59,116 bases of DNA from Muribaculaceae bacterium (GCA_017505535.1 JAFVPD010000029.1:1-59116); one strand, 5' to 3'. Positions 1-9,684 are shown, counted from the stretch's first letter. Numbers and translations: made by a program. Notes: generated from the sequence alone by a model not told the origin.

Positions 1-426
1 ATCGTGGTTTACACCAATGGTGTTCGCTCGGTTATTGATCCTCTTGCCGGTCAATATGGCGATTGGGATCCTCAATATAGCTGGACTTCTCTTTCTCCCG
101 ACCGCACAAAAATTCTTTTCCACTGTGCTAACGACGCATTTATTTGCGACCTCAAAGGTAACAATGTGGTAAAACTTGGTAGCATGCGTGCTCCTCAATG
201 GCGTGGTAACACTCACGTTGTGGGTATGAATGACGCTCACGATGGTTATTTCAACACTAAGAGTGACATCGTTATCGTGCGTGCCGACGGAACTCAAATG
301 CAACAACTCACAACTCCATCTGATGAAATTAAGATGTTCCCATCTGTTTCTGCCGATGGTAGCAAAATTGCTTTCCACACTGAAAGAGAAGGCAAAATTT
401 ATATCATGACCATTAAAGAAAAATAA
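1..426 (+). CDS. C-terminal part of a TolB/PD40-like beta-propeller protein (5' end outside window)
   Basis: The reading frame is open from the first base, so the gene starts upstream of the window; only the last 141 codons or so are present. Visible propeller blades have the PD40 pattern: 'SLSPDRTKILFHC', 'SVSADGSKIAFHTE' and 'DIVIVRADGTQMQQLT', i.e. a [S/P]-x-D-G-x-[K/R]-I-x-[F/Y] strand followed by a second strand. Such repeats occur in TolB and in periplasmic or secreted Bacteroidetes proteins, often fused to other domains. The stop is 3 bases before the ATG of the secreted amidase-like gene, so the two are probably co-transcribed. Without the N-terminus it cannot be said whether there is a signal peptide or an additional catalytic domain. 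Confidence 0.7.
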   Translation: MVVYTNGVRSVIDPLAGQYGDWDPQYSWTSLSPDRTKILFHCANDAFICDLKGNNVVKLGSMRAPQWRGNTHVVGMNDAHDGYFNTKSDIVIVRADGTQMQQLTTPSDEIKMFPSVSADGSKIAFHTEREGKIYIMTIKEK

Positions 427-429
427 GCC

Positions 430-3400
430 ATGAAAAAGATATTATTATCGGCTCTTTTCATTTCGAGCCTTGCAATTAATGCTAATGCAGTAACATACGC
501 CTACGATGTCCCAGCCAACTATACCGGTTCAGCTGCCACCGGTGGTCCGTATGCCCTTTCAACTCCTGCCAACTTCAAAGTAGGAAATACTTCAATTAGT
601 TCCAACTATAACAAGAGTGGTAAGTTCTACATCAACCCCGGTCACGGTGGTTTTGACTCTGACGACCGCCCAACTCCAATGCCATTGCTCGGTGGTGAAT
701 ACTTCTATGAATCAGAAGGTAACCTCGACCGTGGTCTCCACATGCAACAATGGTTGATTAAAAATGGTGCAAGTGTTAAGATGTCTCGTACAGTAAATAC
801 ATCGGCCTATGACTTGAACCTTACATCTATTGCTTCTTATTCAAGCTCATATGGTGGTTACTTCTATTCGCTCCACTCTAATGGTGCTAATGCAAGTGCC
901 AACTACCACATCGCTCTTTACAAAGGGGTAAATAGTTCTAACTCGGTTGCCGGTTCTGAACGTATGGCATACTATAACTCTTATCAGAACTATAAGAATG
1001 GATGTTTGACTAACTACACCTATGGCACTCCTCGTTCTATGGCCGACTACGACTTGATGGGTTGGCACTATGGTGTGCTTCGTACAAACACTCAACCTGG
1101 TTACTTGGTTGAAACATGGTTCCACGACTATCGTCCTGAATCTCTTCGTTTCAAATCTACACTTTACAACAAGTTCCTTGCATGGCAAATTGCAGTGGGT
1201 ACTTTGACTGCCCCCGGTGGTTCTGGTTCTCTTCCTGCTTGTCTCGTGGGTGACGTGCGTGACGTGACTAAGGGCTGTGGTTACTCTAACTACACTACTC
1301 GCGGTCGTGACTCTTACCTCGCTTTGAACGACGTAACTGTTACATGTACAAATTCAAGTGGTGCTGTTGTGGCTACTGTTAACACAGGTGCAAAATGTAA
1401 TGGTGTTTATGCTATCTTCGTGCCTGCCGGTACTTATACTCTTAAGTTCTCTAAATCAGGTTATAAAGATGTAACTAAGACTGTTACTGCTACAGTTAAC
1501 AAAGCTACTCAAAACAACATCGACATGGTTGAAGGTGTTAACTCTGGTATCTCTTTGAATCCTACTTCTACAGGTTTCGGTGAAACTCCTGTTGGAAACA
1601 CTTCTTCTAAGACTATCACTGTAACAGGTACTTCTCTCACTTCTAACATCACTATCTCAAATAGCGATAACACTAACTTCTCAATCAGCAAAACTTCTCT
1701 CGGCACTACCGGTGGTACATTTGACGTTGTTTACAAACCTTCTAAAGCCGGTTCTCACTCTACTACTATCTCTTTCGTAAGTGGAACTCACAAAGCTTCT
1801 ATGGTTGTAACCGGTACAGCTAAGAACCCACCATTGACTTTCACCGAAGGTTGGAACTACTCTGAAAAGAATGGTAAGAAAGCCGGTTGGATGGCTAACT
1901 GGACTAACTATCGTAACATGGCATTCGGTAACGGTAAACTTTATGTTGTTGACGCTGCCAATGGTGTTGTGAAAGTCCTCAAAGCTCAAACTGCTGAACA
2001 CATCAAAGACCTTAACATGACAGGTGTTGAAGGTGGCGCATTGAAACTTGTTGACGTTGCGTACGTTGATGGCAAGCTCCTCGGTACTAACATTGCAATG
2101 ACATCAAATGATGCATTCAAGACTCTCAAAGTTTACATTTGGGATAATGACGACGCTGCTCCTCGCGTGCTTCTCGAAACTACCGACCTCGGTGGTATGA
2201 CTCGTATTGGTGACGCTATCGAAGTTCAAGGTAACTTGACAAGCGGTAAGATTGTTTACCTCGCTCAACAAACTCGTGACTATACAAATGCTGACGGCGA
2301 AACAGTTTCAGGTAACTGTAACTCAATCGTTACTTATGCTCTCACTAATGGTGTAGCATCAAAAACTCCTGTAGTTGCTGATATCGATGCATTCATCATC
2401 GGTCTTTCTCCACGTGCAATTCCTGATGGAAACAACTACTGGGTAGCAGGTCAAGCTTACTTGCCAACTCAAGTAACTGCTAACGGTCAATTGACTGCTT
2501 CTATTCCTTTGACAGCATTCAATATCGAAGCTGCTTTCCATGGTTGCGGTAACGACTTCGTACCTTTCACATTTAAGGGTAACAAATATGCATTTGCAAC
2601 TGACTATCAAGCTGTAACTAAAGCCGGTTCTGCTGCAACTGCCGACGAAATCAAGACTACTACACTTCTTGGTGGTCGCGCTGTCCTCATCGACGGTAGC
2701 GCAGGTTGGGCTGTAGAAGGTCTCAAGAACTCTGGTAACTATCCTTCTGCCGGTCTCGGTTCTACAACTCGTAACACAACTTACTCTTCAAGTATCTGTG
2801 TAAACGTTAATGGTGACTCAGGTGTTGAAATGTGGGTATTGGTACACAACCAAGGTATCGCTTACTACAAACACGGAACAGCTCCTACTTACACTTATGA
2901 AAACGTTCCTTCAATTTCTGCTCCAAGTGAAATAACAATCACTACAGTAGAAAAAGTTGCAGCCGAACAAACAATCGCTGTAACAGGTTCTTATCTCACA
3001 GGTAACATCACAGCTGCGATCTCAGGTGATTCTTCATTCTCAATCGATAAGACTTCTCTTGGCGCTGACGGCGGTAACATCAAAGTTACTTACAACCCAA
3101 CAGCAGCAGGAACTCACTCTGCTACTATTACTTTGACTTCTGAAGGTGCAACTACACAAAAAGTTAAAGTGACAGGTAAAGCTGAATCAGCAATTGCAAT
3201 GGGTCTTACAAAAGTATGGCAAAATACTTCAAGTGTACCCGGTGTAGCAGCGAGTGGTGATATTCGTTTCGCTGCCGTATCTAACGGAAAACTTCTTGTT
3301 GCCGACAAAGCAAATTGTAAGATTGTAGAAGTAACTTCTTCAGGATATTCTGACTACTACGATTGCTCATCAGCAATGAGCACACATTGGTCAGCAACAG

Positions 3401-4371
3401 CAATCGGTTCGGCCATTGCATGCGACGATGCAGGTAACATTCTTGTTAACACCGGTTTCTCTGGCGCAGCTTCTGGCCAAAAATTTGTACTCATCTCAGC
3501 CGACCTCAAATCAACCTATAAGATTGACTTCAGCACAATAGACGGATACACTGCTGCTCGTTGTGACCAATTGGGTCGCATTCGCGGTAACATGCTTTCA
3601 AGCGAAGGTGGTTATGTATTCATCGTTCCAAGTGGTGGAACATCAGTTCTCATTGCTAAGATCGCAAATGGTGCAATCGATGCCGACTACAGTCAAGTTT
3701 CTAACACAATTGCAGGTGTAGCTCTTTCAACATCATGCTGTCCACAACCCGCATTTGCTTCAGTGGCAGAAATTGACGACCTCATGGATACAAACAGCGA
3801 CTTGTCAAATGCATTCATCATGCGTTCACGTGGTACTCCAGGTAGTGTATTTGCATGGAATTCCGACAATACCGACATGACAAAAGCTTGGACATTCACA
3901 GCTAAGTCAGATGCAGGTCACACAGTTGTAAACGCATCAGTAGAAGGCTTTGACTGGTTCACACTCTATGACAAGTCTTACTTCATCATGCCAATGACAT
4001 CAGATGGTACAACAGGTACTCGTGGTTCAATCTTCGGTATCTATGACAACGAAGGAACACTCGTTGCATGCTGGTCAGAAGGTGAAAAGACAGGTCTTGG
4101 AGCATGCTTCGGTAGCTTCGTCGTAGTTCCCAACAATGACTACTCAGTATATATCTACCACTTCGTTCCCGGAACAGTAGCAGAGAAATTCACATTTGCA
4201 GTTGAGCCAAAACTACCTACAGCTGTTGAAGGAATCGAAATTGCACCTGTTGAAGACGTAGTAGTTCCTGTTGAATACTACAACCTCCAAGGTGTGAGAG
4301 TTGCCAACCCCGAAAACGGTATCTATATCGTAAGACGTGGCAACAAGGTGACAAAAGAATATATTCGCTAA
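430..4371 (+). CDS. Large secreted N-acetylmuramoyl-L-alanine amidase-like protein with two Ig-like repeats and T9SS-like tail
   Basis: 1313 residues. A signal peptide (residues 1-20, ends 'INANA') is followed by an Amidase_3-like zinc amidase domain (about 65-250): 'NPGHGG' with His72, Glu96 in 'ESEGN', His149 in 'LHSNGA' and a likely catalytic Glu228 in 'LVETWF'. This is the His-Glu-His plus Glu arrangement of peptidoglycan amidases that cut the lactyl-amide bond between MurNAc and L-Ala. A carboxypeptidase-regulatory-like beta domain (about 270-365) follows, then two copies of an Ig-like module containing 'SISKTSLGTTGG' and 'SIDKTSLGADGG', each followed by a roughly 350-residue region with propeller-like strands ('FGNGKLYVVDAANGVVKV', 'VSNGKLLVADKANCKIVEV'). 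The tail 'YYNLQGVRV...GIYIVRRGNKV' resembles a type A T9SS sorting domain, so I infer export to the cell surface. The ATG starts directly at the signal peptide. Catalytic activity is inferred, not shown. Confidence 0.75.
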   Translation: MKKILLSALFISSLAINANAVTYAYDVPANYTGSAATGGPYALSTPANFKVGNTSISSNYNKSGKFYINPGHGGFDSDDRPTPMPLLGGEYFYESEGNLDRGLHMQQWLIKNGASVKMSRTVNTSAYDLNLTSIASYSSSYGGYFYSLHSNGANASANYHIALYKGVNSSNSVAGSERMAYYNSYQNYKNGCLTNYTYGTPRSMADYDLMGWHYGVLRTNTQPGYLVETWFHDYRPESLRFKSTLYNKFLAWQIAVGTLTAPGGSGSLPACLVGDVRDVTKGCGYSNYTTRGRDSYLALNDVTVTCTNSSGAVVATVNTGAKCNGVYAIFVPAGTYTLKFSKSGYKDVTKTVTATVNKATQNNIDMVEGVNSGISLNPTSTGFGETPVGNTSSKTITVTGTSLTSNITISNSDNTNFSISKTSLGTTGGTFDVVYKPSKAGSHSTTISFVSGTHKASMVVTGTAKNPPLTFTEGWNYSEKNGKKAGWMANWTNYRNMAFGNGKLYVVDAANGVVKVLKAQTAEHIKDLNMTGVEGGALKLVDVAYVDGKLLGTNIAMTSNDAFKTLKVYIWDNDDAAPRVLLETTDLGGMTRIGDAIEVQGNLTSGKIVYLAQQTRDYTNADGETVSGNCNSIVTYALTNGVASKTPVVADIDAFIIGLSPRAIPDGNNYWVAGQAYLPTQVTANGQLTASIPLTAFNIEAAFHGCGNDFVPFTFKGNKYAFATDYQAVTKAGSAATADEIKTTTLLGGRAVLIDGSAGWAVEGLKNSGNYPSAGLGSTTRNTTYSSSICVNVNGDSGVEMWVLVHNQGIAYYKHGTAPTYTYENVPSISAPSEITITTVEKVAAEQTIAVTGSYLTGNITAAISGDSSFSIDKTSLGADGGNIKVTYNPTAAGTHSATITLTSEGATTQKVKVTGKAESAIAMGLTKVWQNTSSVPGVAASGDIRFAAVSNGKLLVADKANCKIVEVTSSGYSDYYDCSSAMSTHWSATAIGSAIACDDAGNILVNTGFSGAASGQKFVLISADLKSTYKIDFSTIDGYTAARCDQLGRIRGNMLSSEGGYVFIVPSGGTSVLIAKIANGAIDADYSQVSNTIAGVALSTSCCPQPAFASVAEIDDLMDTNSDLSNAFIMRSRGTPGSVFAWNSDNTDMTKAWTFTAKSDAGHTVVNASVEGFDWFTLYDKSYFIMPMTSDGTTGTRGSIFGIYDNEGTLVACWSEGEKTGLGACFGSFVVVPNNDYSVYIYHFVPGTVAEKFTFAVEPKLPTAVEGIEIAPVEDVVVPVEYYNLQGVRVANPENGIYIVRRGNKVTKEYIR

Positions 4372-4397
4372 TATCTTTTGATTAAACCATAACAAGG

Positions 4398-4432
4398 GAG
4401 CCGTTCCGAGCAATTGGAACGGCTCTTTTTTT
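4398..4432 (+). terminator. Intrinsic terminator of the amidase-like gene
   Basis: Perfect 10-bp stem, GAGCCGTTCC (4398-4407) with GGAACGGCTC (4416-4425), 8-nt loop, then a run of T residues. It lies 27 bases after the stop codon. Confidence 0.9.
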
Positions 4433-4444
4433 GTGAACTTATAA

Positions 4445-4579
4445 AATAACCTACAAAGATCTTATGTCACTCTTCATTCTTGTGATATTAGCGATGAAAG
4501 TAAATGGCCTCAAGCTATTGAATGGCTGTTGAATAAGGCTTTGGTTTTTAAGAAAATCGCAAAACAATTTGATAAGTAA
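4445..4579 (+). pseudogene. Remnant: 3' end of an unidentified gene
   Basis: After the in-frame stop at 4442-4444 a short open stretch ends at TAA 4577-4579. It reads like the end of a real protein, with amphipathic helices: 'DISDESKWPQAIEWLLNK' followed by 'ALVFKKIAKQFDK'. The style resembles the C-terminus of DUF4268-type or restriction-associated proteins, but I cannot assign a family from about 40 residues. There is no start codon or promoter, and a terminator sits immediately upstream, so it is probably a decayed gene. From 4580 to 4759 I see no gene, RNA or repeat. Confidence 0.3.
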
Positions 4580-4759
4580 TGGAGATGACTTAAACGAATT
4601 TATGAAATATGCTTGTGAGCGGTGAGATGGTGGCATATGCCAATGTTGCGATTGTAAGAACTAACGTCCTCAAGTAGCGACATCAGACGCAGCCATAAAT
4701 TACGAAGAACCGATTGACAATATCGCGATGCTCGGTTGGGATTAGACTCTGATTAAGAA

Positions 4760-6070
4760 CTATTCTTCGTCGGGGTCTTTTAGGGAATCGGGGAGTGCTT
4801 TTGTTGCTTTTGCTCCGAGGGTGCGCATTTTTTCAGCGTGAGACACAAGGTTGCCTCTTCCTTCGCTCAGTTTTGTCATAGCGCTATTAAAGGCGTCGTG
4901 AGTTAGATTGATTGTTTTTTCAATTTTACGCATGTCATCAATAAATCCTACAAATTTGTCGTACATGCGTCCTCCGGCATTGGCAATTTCAATGGCGTTG
5001 CGTGTTTGTCGGTCGTGACTCCAAAGTTGAGCTACAAGACGTAGAGCCGAAATGAGCTGAGTGGGGGATACCAACAGCACTCTGACGTCGTAGGCTTCTT
5101 GCCATAGTTTGTTGTCGAGTTGCATGGCTGTTAAAAATGCAGCTTCATTGGGAATGAACATCATCACAAAGTCGGTTTTTCCTTGACCTATGTAATCTTG
5201 ATATTTGCGTTGGCGCAATTCTCCGATATGTTTTCTCACCGATTGCAAATGTTGTTTTGCATATATTTCTTGCTCTTCGGGAGTATCGGCATTAACATAG
5301 TTGACATAGGCATTTAATGAAACTTTTGAGTCGATGACAACGCATCTACCTCCGGGATAATTAATCACTACATCTGGTCGCAAAGCGTCTCCGTTTTCGT
5401 TGCGTATCACATTGCCATGCTCATCGGTGGTTTGTTGCACTTGGTATTCTCGTCCTTTCTGCAACCCTGATTTTTCTAAGATATTTTCTAAAATCATTTC
5501 ACCCCAATCGCCTTGAATCTTGCTGTTGCCTTTTAGAGCGGTGGTGAGTTCTTTTGCCTCTTTACCTATGCTTTGGTTTAGCTCGATTAGTTCTTTTATC
5601 TTTTCTTGAAGAGAGAATCGTTCTCGGGCCTCAGTCGTGTAGCTGTCGTTCACGGCTTTTTTGAATGCTTCGATATTTTCTTTTAGCGGTGTGAGAATCT
5701 CTGTCAATCGTGACTCGTTCTGCTCTTTGAAAATGCGAGAATTGGTTGAGAGAATTTCATTGGCAAGAATTTTAAACCGCATTTCTGAATCTTGGAGCAT
5801 TTTGGATTTATCCTCTTCAATATATCTGATGCGCTCTAATAGTCGGCTGTTTTCTTCTTTCAATGCGATACATTCTTTGTTCAGACGTATGTTTTCATCA
5901 ACAGCTTCAACTGTACGTCGGCTTAATTCTGTGGCTTTAGCTTCGGCTGAGGCACATTGAATCATATTGTTGGCATTTTCTGATTTTAATTTGCGTGAAT
6001 CGTGTAGTAAAAAACAAATGATAACGATGCAGGCAAGGATAATGGTAGATAGAATAATTGTGGTGCTCAT
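4760..6070 (-). CDS. rmuC: DNA recombination protein RmuC
   Basis: About 436 residues, usual for the family. One N-terminal membrane segment (residues 4-24, Ile/Leu/Val-rich) is followed by a long charged coiled coil (about 30-190) and the RmuC core carrying 'GDWGEMILENILEKSGL', 'RPDVVINYPGGRCVVIDSKVS' read in parts, and 'FMMFIPNEAAFLTA'. The core belongs to the PD-(D/E)XK nuclease-like fold (D...DSK) and is known to limit inversions at short inverted repeats. I prefer the ATG at 6070, which begins the membrane segment directly ('MSTTIILST'); an ATG at 6088 adds six residues and cannot be excluded. A near-consensus -7 box (TATCTTTA, minus strand, 6111-6104) lies upstream. The gene stands alone. 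Confidence 0.9.
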   Translation of the reverse strand: MSTTIILSTIILACIVIICFLLHDSRKLKSENANNMIQCASAEAKATELSRRTVEAVDENIRLNKECIALKEENSRLLERIRYIEEDKSKMLQDSEMRFKILANEILSTNSRIFKEQNESRLTEILTPLKENIEAFKKAVNDSYTTEARERFSLQEKIKELIELNQSIGKEAKELTTALKGNSKIQGDWGEMILENILEKSGLQKGREYQVQQTTDEHGNVIRNENGDALRPDVVINYPGGRCVVIDSKVSLNAYVNYVNADTPEEQEIYAKQHLQSVRKHIGELRQRKYQDYIGQGKTDFVMMFIPNEAAFLTAMQLDNKLWQEAYDVRVLLVSPTQLISALRLVAQLWSHDRQTRNAIEIANAGGRMYDKFVGFIDDMRKIEKTINLTHDAFNSAMTKLSEGRGNLVSHAEKMRTLGAKATKALPDSLKDPDEE

Positions 6071-6199
6071 AGTGTTTAATATAGTCATTAATTAAATCAA
6101 TTGTAAAGATAGGAATAAAATTACATCTATGAAAAATTTTTACGCTGAATAAATCGTGTCTTTTATTGTGAGAATATTTATTTAATCGCAAAAAAACTG

Positions 6200-6207
6200 T
6201 AAATTTG
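6200..6207 (+). promoter_or_regulatory. -7 box upstream of the SGNH/MBOAT pair
   Basis: TAAATTTG fits the Bacteroidetes -7 consensus TAnnTTTG. No TTTG lies at the right distance upstream, so the -33 element is weak. The predicted leader is about 50 nt. Confidence 0.45.
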
Positions 6208-6265
6208 CACTTAAATCACATCTAAGCTATTTTAAACATACAAATTAATTAAAAACTTATTGAAA

Positions 6266-7030
6266 ATGAAAAAAGGCTATTTAGGATTATGGCTGATCCT
6301 CGTTTTGTCGCTTGGAATATTTTTCTTTATTTCAAGTCTTGACTCTGTAAACGTTTTTGGAGTTGAGCTCAAACCATCAAAAATGTATTCCTCTTTGGTG
6401 TGTAAATCTGACTCCGATTCAATAATTCCACCCCCACAACCTAAGCTATTTCCACAACCGGTTGACACTGCATCACAAAGCATTCTATTCATTGGCGATT
6501 CAATGTTGGAAGGGTTATACCCTCGTTTGGCTGCTTATGCCGATGAAAATGGGCATGAGTTGAGAGTTGCAATGTGGTATAGTTCAACATCTCAAATTTG
6601 GGGTGAGTGTGACACATTAACTCATTTCATCAATAAAGTGAATCCGTCGTATATATTTATATGTCTCGGCGCAAATGAATTGTTTGTAAAAGACATTGCG
6701 GAAAAACGTGATAAATATGTGAAAAATATCTTGAAACAAATCGGCGATATTCCATATTTGTGGATCGGTCCTCCAAACTGGAAACCCGACACCGGAATCA
6801 ATAAGTTGATTGCAAAAAACACCAAGAAAGGTTGCTTTTTCCTTTCCGATGGTATGACATTTGATCGCGCAAAAGATGGTGCTCACCCAACTCGACAATC
6901 GGCGATAGTGTGGATGGATAGCATTGTGAGATGGATGCCCGATAGTTGCTTGCACCCAATTAGAATGAACTTGCCAAAAGTTAAGAGTAGCAGAGCTAAA
7001 CGCGTGTATGCTCTTCAGCCTAAAAAATAG
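6266..7030 (+). CDS. Membrane-anchored SGNH/GDSL-type hydrolase, likely partner of the MBOAT acyltransferase
   Basis: 254 residues. An N-terminal signal anchor (about 6-24) and a proline-rich linker lead to an SGNH fold: block I 'FIGDSMLEG' with nucleophile Ser79, block III 'CLGANELF' (the G-x-N asparagine) and block V 'DGAHPT' with Asp204 and His207. All catalytic elements are therefore present. I chose the ATG at 6266; a TTG two codons earlier is less likely. The MBOAT gene begins 5 bases after the stop. SGNH plus MBOAT pairs (as in AlgX/AlgJ with AlgI, or PatB with PatA) transfer acyl groups to exported polysaccharides or peptidoglycan, with the SGNH protein acting on the outside. The acceptor here is unknown. 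Confidence 0.8.
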   Translation: MKKGYLGLWLILVLSLGIFFFISSLDSVNVFGVELKPSKMYSSLVCKSDSDSIIPPPQPKLFPQPVDTASQSILFIGDSMLEGLYPRLAAYADENGHELRVAMWYSSTSQIWGECDTLTHFINKVNPSYIFICLGANELFVKDIAEKRDKYVKNILKQIGDIPYLWIGPPNWKPDTGINKLIAKNTKKGCFFLSDGMTFDRAKDGAHPTRQSAIVWMDSIVRWMPDSCLHPIRMNLPKVKSSRAKRVYALQPKK

Positions 7031-7035
7031 TATCA

Positions 7036-8508
7036 ATGATTATTGCTGACATTTTAAGTAATATTGGGCAACTTTTTCTATATGATAAAAGTGCCCCTCT
7101 GATATTTTCAAGCGGAGTATTTTGGCTATTGTTCATTTTGTTCATGCCGGTATATGCCGCGGTAAAAAATCGCCGATGGCAAATGTTGCTATTTGTTGTC
7201 GCATTCAGTTTGTATTTTTATTATAAATCAAGTGGCATATTCTTTTTATTATTGATAGGGACATCGTTGCTGGACTGGTCGTTGTCAAAAGTAATGGTGA
7301 AATTGGAATCAAAAAATGCTCGTAAACTATGCGTGACAATTTCAATTATTGCGTCGTTGAGCATATTGTGCTATTTTAAGTACGCCAATTTCTTCCTAAG
7401 TAACTTAAGTGTTATTGTGTCCCATAATTTTCAGCCGTTAGACATAATTCTACCGGTGGGAATATCATTCTACACTTTTCAGTCAATCAGTTACATTGTA
7501 GATGTTTATAAAGGGCGAGTTGCTCCTACAAATACTTGGCTTGAATATTTATTCTTCCTATCGTTTTTCCCGGCATTGGTTGCCGGCCCGATTGTGAGAG
7601 CCGACTATTTCCTCCCTCAAATTAAAGAAAATCACATTCCAAAGAGAAAAGAAATATATACCGGATTGTGGCTGATAATTTTGGGTGTAATAAAGAAAGC
7701 TATTATCGCCGACTATATCGCTCAATATAATGACTTGATATTTAATAGTCCCGGTACTTATTCCGGCTTTGAAACTCTAATGGGAGTTGTTGGCTATACA
7801 ATGCAGATATATTGTGACTTTTCGGGTTATTCCGATATGGCGATAGGTATAGCTCTCATTATGGGATTTAAGCTTTGTGCAAACTTTGATTTCCCCTATA
7901 AGTCTAAAAATTTGACTGAATTTTGGCGTCGATGGCACATTTCTTTGTCCTCGTGGCTCAGAGATTATGTGTATATCCCATTAGGCGGTAATCGCAAAGG
8001 TACATTGCGCACCTATATCAATAATTTTTTGACCATGCTTATAGGCGGATTGTGGCATGGCGCTAATTGGAAATTTGTGTTCTGGGGTGCGATGCATGGC
8101 GCAGGGTTGGCTGTTCATAAAGCATGTCGCCCGTTCTTAGATAAACTTCCCTCAACGTTCCCGGTTAAGGCTATTTCGTGGACTATAACAATGACGTTTG
8201 TGTCAATGTTGTGGGTGTTTTTTAGAGCCGATTCGTGGACTTCTTCTTGGCAAATAATATCAAAGATATTCACTGATTTCAGCATCTCATATTTTATCCC
8301 ATTTGTACAAGTACACACTGCATGGTGTATCATGATGTCAGTAATTATTATTGCACATGCCTTACCACGACGTTTCTACGATAAAATGGAAAAATTATTT
8401 GTGAATTTAAGGTGGTGGGTAAAGTTCCTGATTTTTATGATAGTCGTGCAACTGGTCATTCAGTTTATGAGTGCCGATGTTGCTCCATTTATCTATTTTG
8501 ACTTTTAA
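7036..8508 (+). CDS. MBOAT family membrane O-acyltransferase (AlgI/PatA/DltB-like)
   Basis: 490 residues with about 11-12 hydrophobic segments. The MBOAT signature is clear: 'LPVGISFYTFQSISYIVDVY', 'GPIVRADYFLPQI', 'FCDFSGYSDMAIGIALIMG'-type core, 'FWRRWHISLSSWLRDYVYIP' and 'GGLWHGANWKFVFWGAMHG' with the invariant His341 and a second His354. The family moves acyl groups, usually acetyl, across the inner membrane for transfer by a periplasmic partner. The SGNH gene immediately upstream is the natural partner. Family assignment is firm; the acceptor (alginate-like exopolysaccharide, peptidoglycan or other glycan) cannot be read from the sequence. Confidence 0.92.
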   Translation: MIIADILSNIGQLFLYDKSAPLIFSSGVFWLLFILFMPVYAAVKNRRWQMLLFVVAFSLYFYYKSSGIFFLLLIGTSLLDWSLSKVMVKLESKNARKLCVTISIIASLSILCYFKYANFFLSNLSVIVSHNFQPLDIILPVGISFYTFQSISYIVDVYKGRVAPTNTWLEYLFFLSFFPALVAGPIVRADYFLPQIKENHIPKRKEIYTGLWLIILGVIKKAIIADYIAQYNDLIFNSPGTYSGFETLMGVVGYTMQIYCDFSGYSDMAIGIALIMGFKLCANFDFPYKSKNLTEFWRRWHISLSSWLRDYVYIPLGGNRKGTLRTYINNFLTMLIGGLWHGANWKFVFWGAMHGAGLAVHKACRPFLDKLPSTFPVKAISWTITMTFVSMLWVFFRADSWTSSWQIISKIFTDFSISYFIPFVQVHTAWCIMMSVIIIAHALPRRFYDKMEKLFVNLRWWVKFLIFMIVVQLVIQFMSADVAPFIYFDF

Positions 8509-8518
8509 TATATTTAGA

Positions 8519-8549
8519 AAAAATCGGCGGTGTTTATCGCCGATTTTTT
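8519..8549 (+). terminator. Intrinsic terminator after the MBOAT gene
   Basis: Perfect stem AATCGGCG (8522-8529) with CGCCGATT (8538-8545), flanked by A and T runs. Confidence 0.9.
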
Positions 8550-8661
8550 GTTGAAAGCGCTACCAATAATGTCAATCAGATTTTTTCAGTAATCAAATGT
8601 AACATCTTTGTTAATTTTTAGAATATAAACCATAGTAATTTTGTAACCGAATTAATAAGTT

Positions 8662-9684
8662 ATGTCTTTAAAACAAATTTCAACGATTGTAGTGATTCTA
8701 TGCACACTCTTTACATGTGCAAATGTTTTCGCCGGAGATGCATCTGAGGTAAACTATGTACCCGAGATACATGGGACACTTCGTGCTAAGTATGAACTCG
8801 AACCTGAGTATATGGAAAATCGATTTCAAGTGCGTAATGCTCGACTTGAAGTGGTGGGAAATATAGCTCCAATAATCAGCTATAAATTTAACGCCGATTT
8901 CTGTGACCGGGGAAAATTTAAGATGCTCGATGCCTATGCTGCCGCAAATTTAGGCCATGGTTTTAAGGTGCAATTAGGTCAAATGCGTATGCCATTTTCA
9001 GTTGACGCCACTCGAGCTCCGCACATACGCTATTTTGCAAATCGATCATTTATAGGCAAACAAGTGGGGAATGTTCGTGGCGTTGGCGGTAAATTGGTTT
9101 ACAACTTTAAAAATATTCCGTTAAATATTGAAGCCGGAGTGTTTAATAGTGAAGGAATTTCCGATCATCAAACTTGGCGAAGATCTATGGACTACTCCGG
9201 AAAAATTAATTATAAGGTTGATAATGTCAAATTTGAAGTAGGCATTGAATCAATTGAGCCCGATTCAGTCAGAATGCATCTGTATGATGCATCTGTGACA
9301 TGGGCTTCAGGACGTTGGCTTGTTGAGGGCGAGTATATATATAAATATTATACTAACGATGCTTTTGAGGCGTGCCATGCATATAATTTCATGGCCAATT
9401 ACTTCATGCCTGTTAAGATGGGAGTATTTAATCAATTGTCATTTCATGGTCGATTTGATGGTATGACCGATCACAGTTCCGGGGAAAGAAATTCGGCAGG
9501 ATTCCTTGAAATTGATGATAATGCTCGCAATCGTGTAACAATTGGTGCAACTTTGAGCTATATCCTGCCGAAAGTTAAAACTGACGTTCGCGTTAATTAT
9601 GAAAACTATTTTTATCGCGATGGCATTGTCGCTCCGGCAGGCGATCGCGATAAAATATTAGTTGAACTTGTAGTGAGATTTTAA
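8662..9684 (+). CDS. Outer-membrane porin, OprO/OprP (phosphate-selective) type
   Basis: 340 residues with a signal peptide ending near 'CANVFAG'. The rest is alternating aromatic and hydrophobic beta strands: 'YKFNADFCDRGKFKMLDAY', 'GFKVQLGQMRMPFSVD', and a final strand 'ILVELVVRF' ending in Phe, as usual for outer-membrane barrels. The 'GHGFKVQLGQMRMPFS' strand is characteristic of OprO/P-like porins. A -7 box TAATTTTG (8636-8643) precedes it. The kinase gene follows after 45 bases and the PiT phosphate transporter after that, which supports a role in phosphate uptake. Selectivity itself cannot be judged without the pore residues. Confidence 0.8.
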   Translation: MSLKQISTIVVILCTLFTCANVFAGDASEVNYVPEIHGTLRAKYELEPEYMENRFQVRNARLEVVGNIAPIISYKFNADFCDRGKFKMLDAYAAANLGHGFKVQLGQMRMPFSVDATRAPHIRYFANRSFIGKQVGNVRGVGGKLVYNFKNIPLNIEAGVFNSEGISDHQTWRRSMDYSGKINYKVDNVKFEVGIESIEPDSVRMHLYDASVTWASGRWLVEGEYIYKYYTNDAFEACHAYNFMANYFMPVKMGVFNQLSFHGRFDGMTDHSSGERNSAGFLEIDDNARNRVTIGATLSYILPKVKTDVRVNYENYFYRDGIVAPAGDRDKILVELVVRF

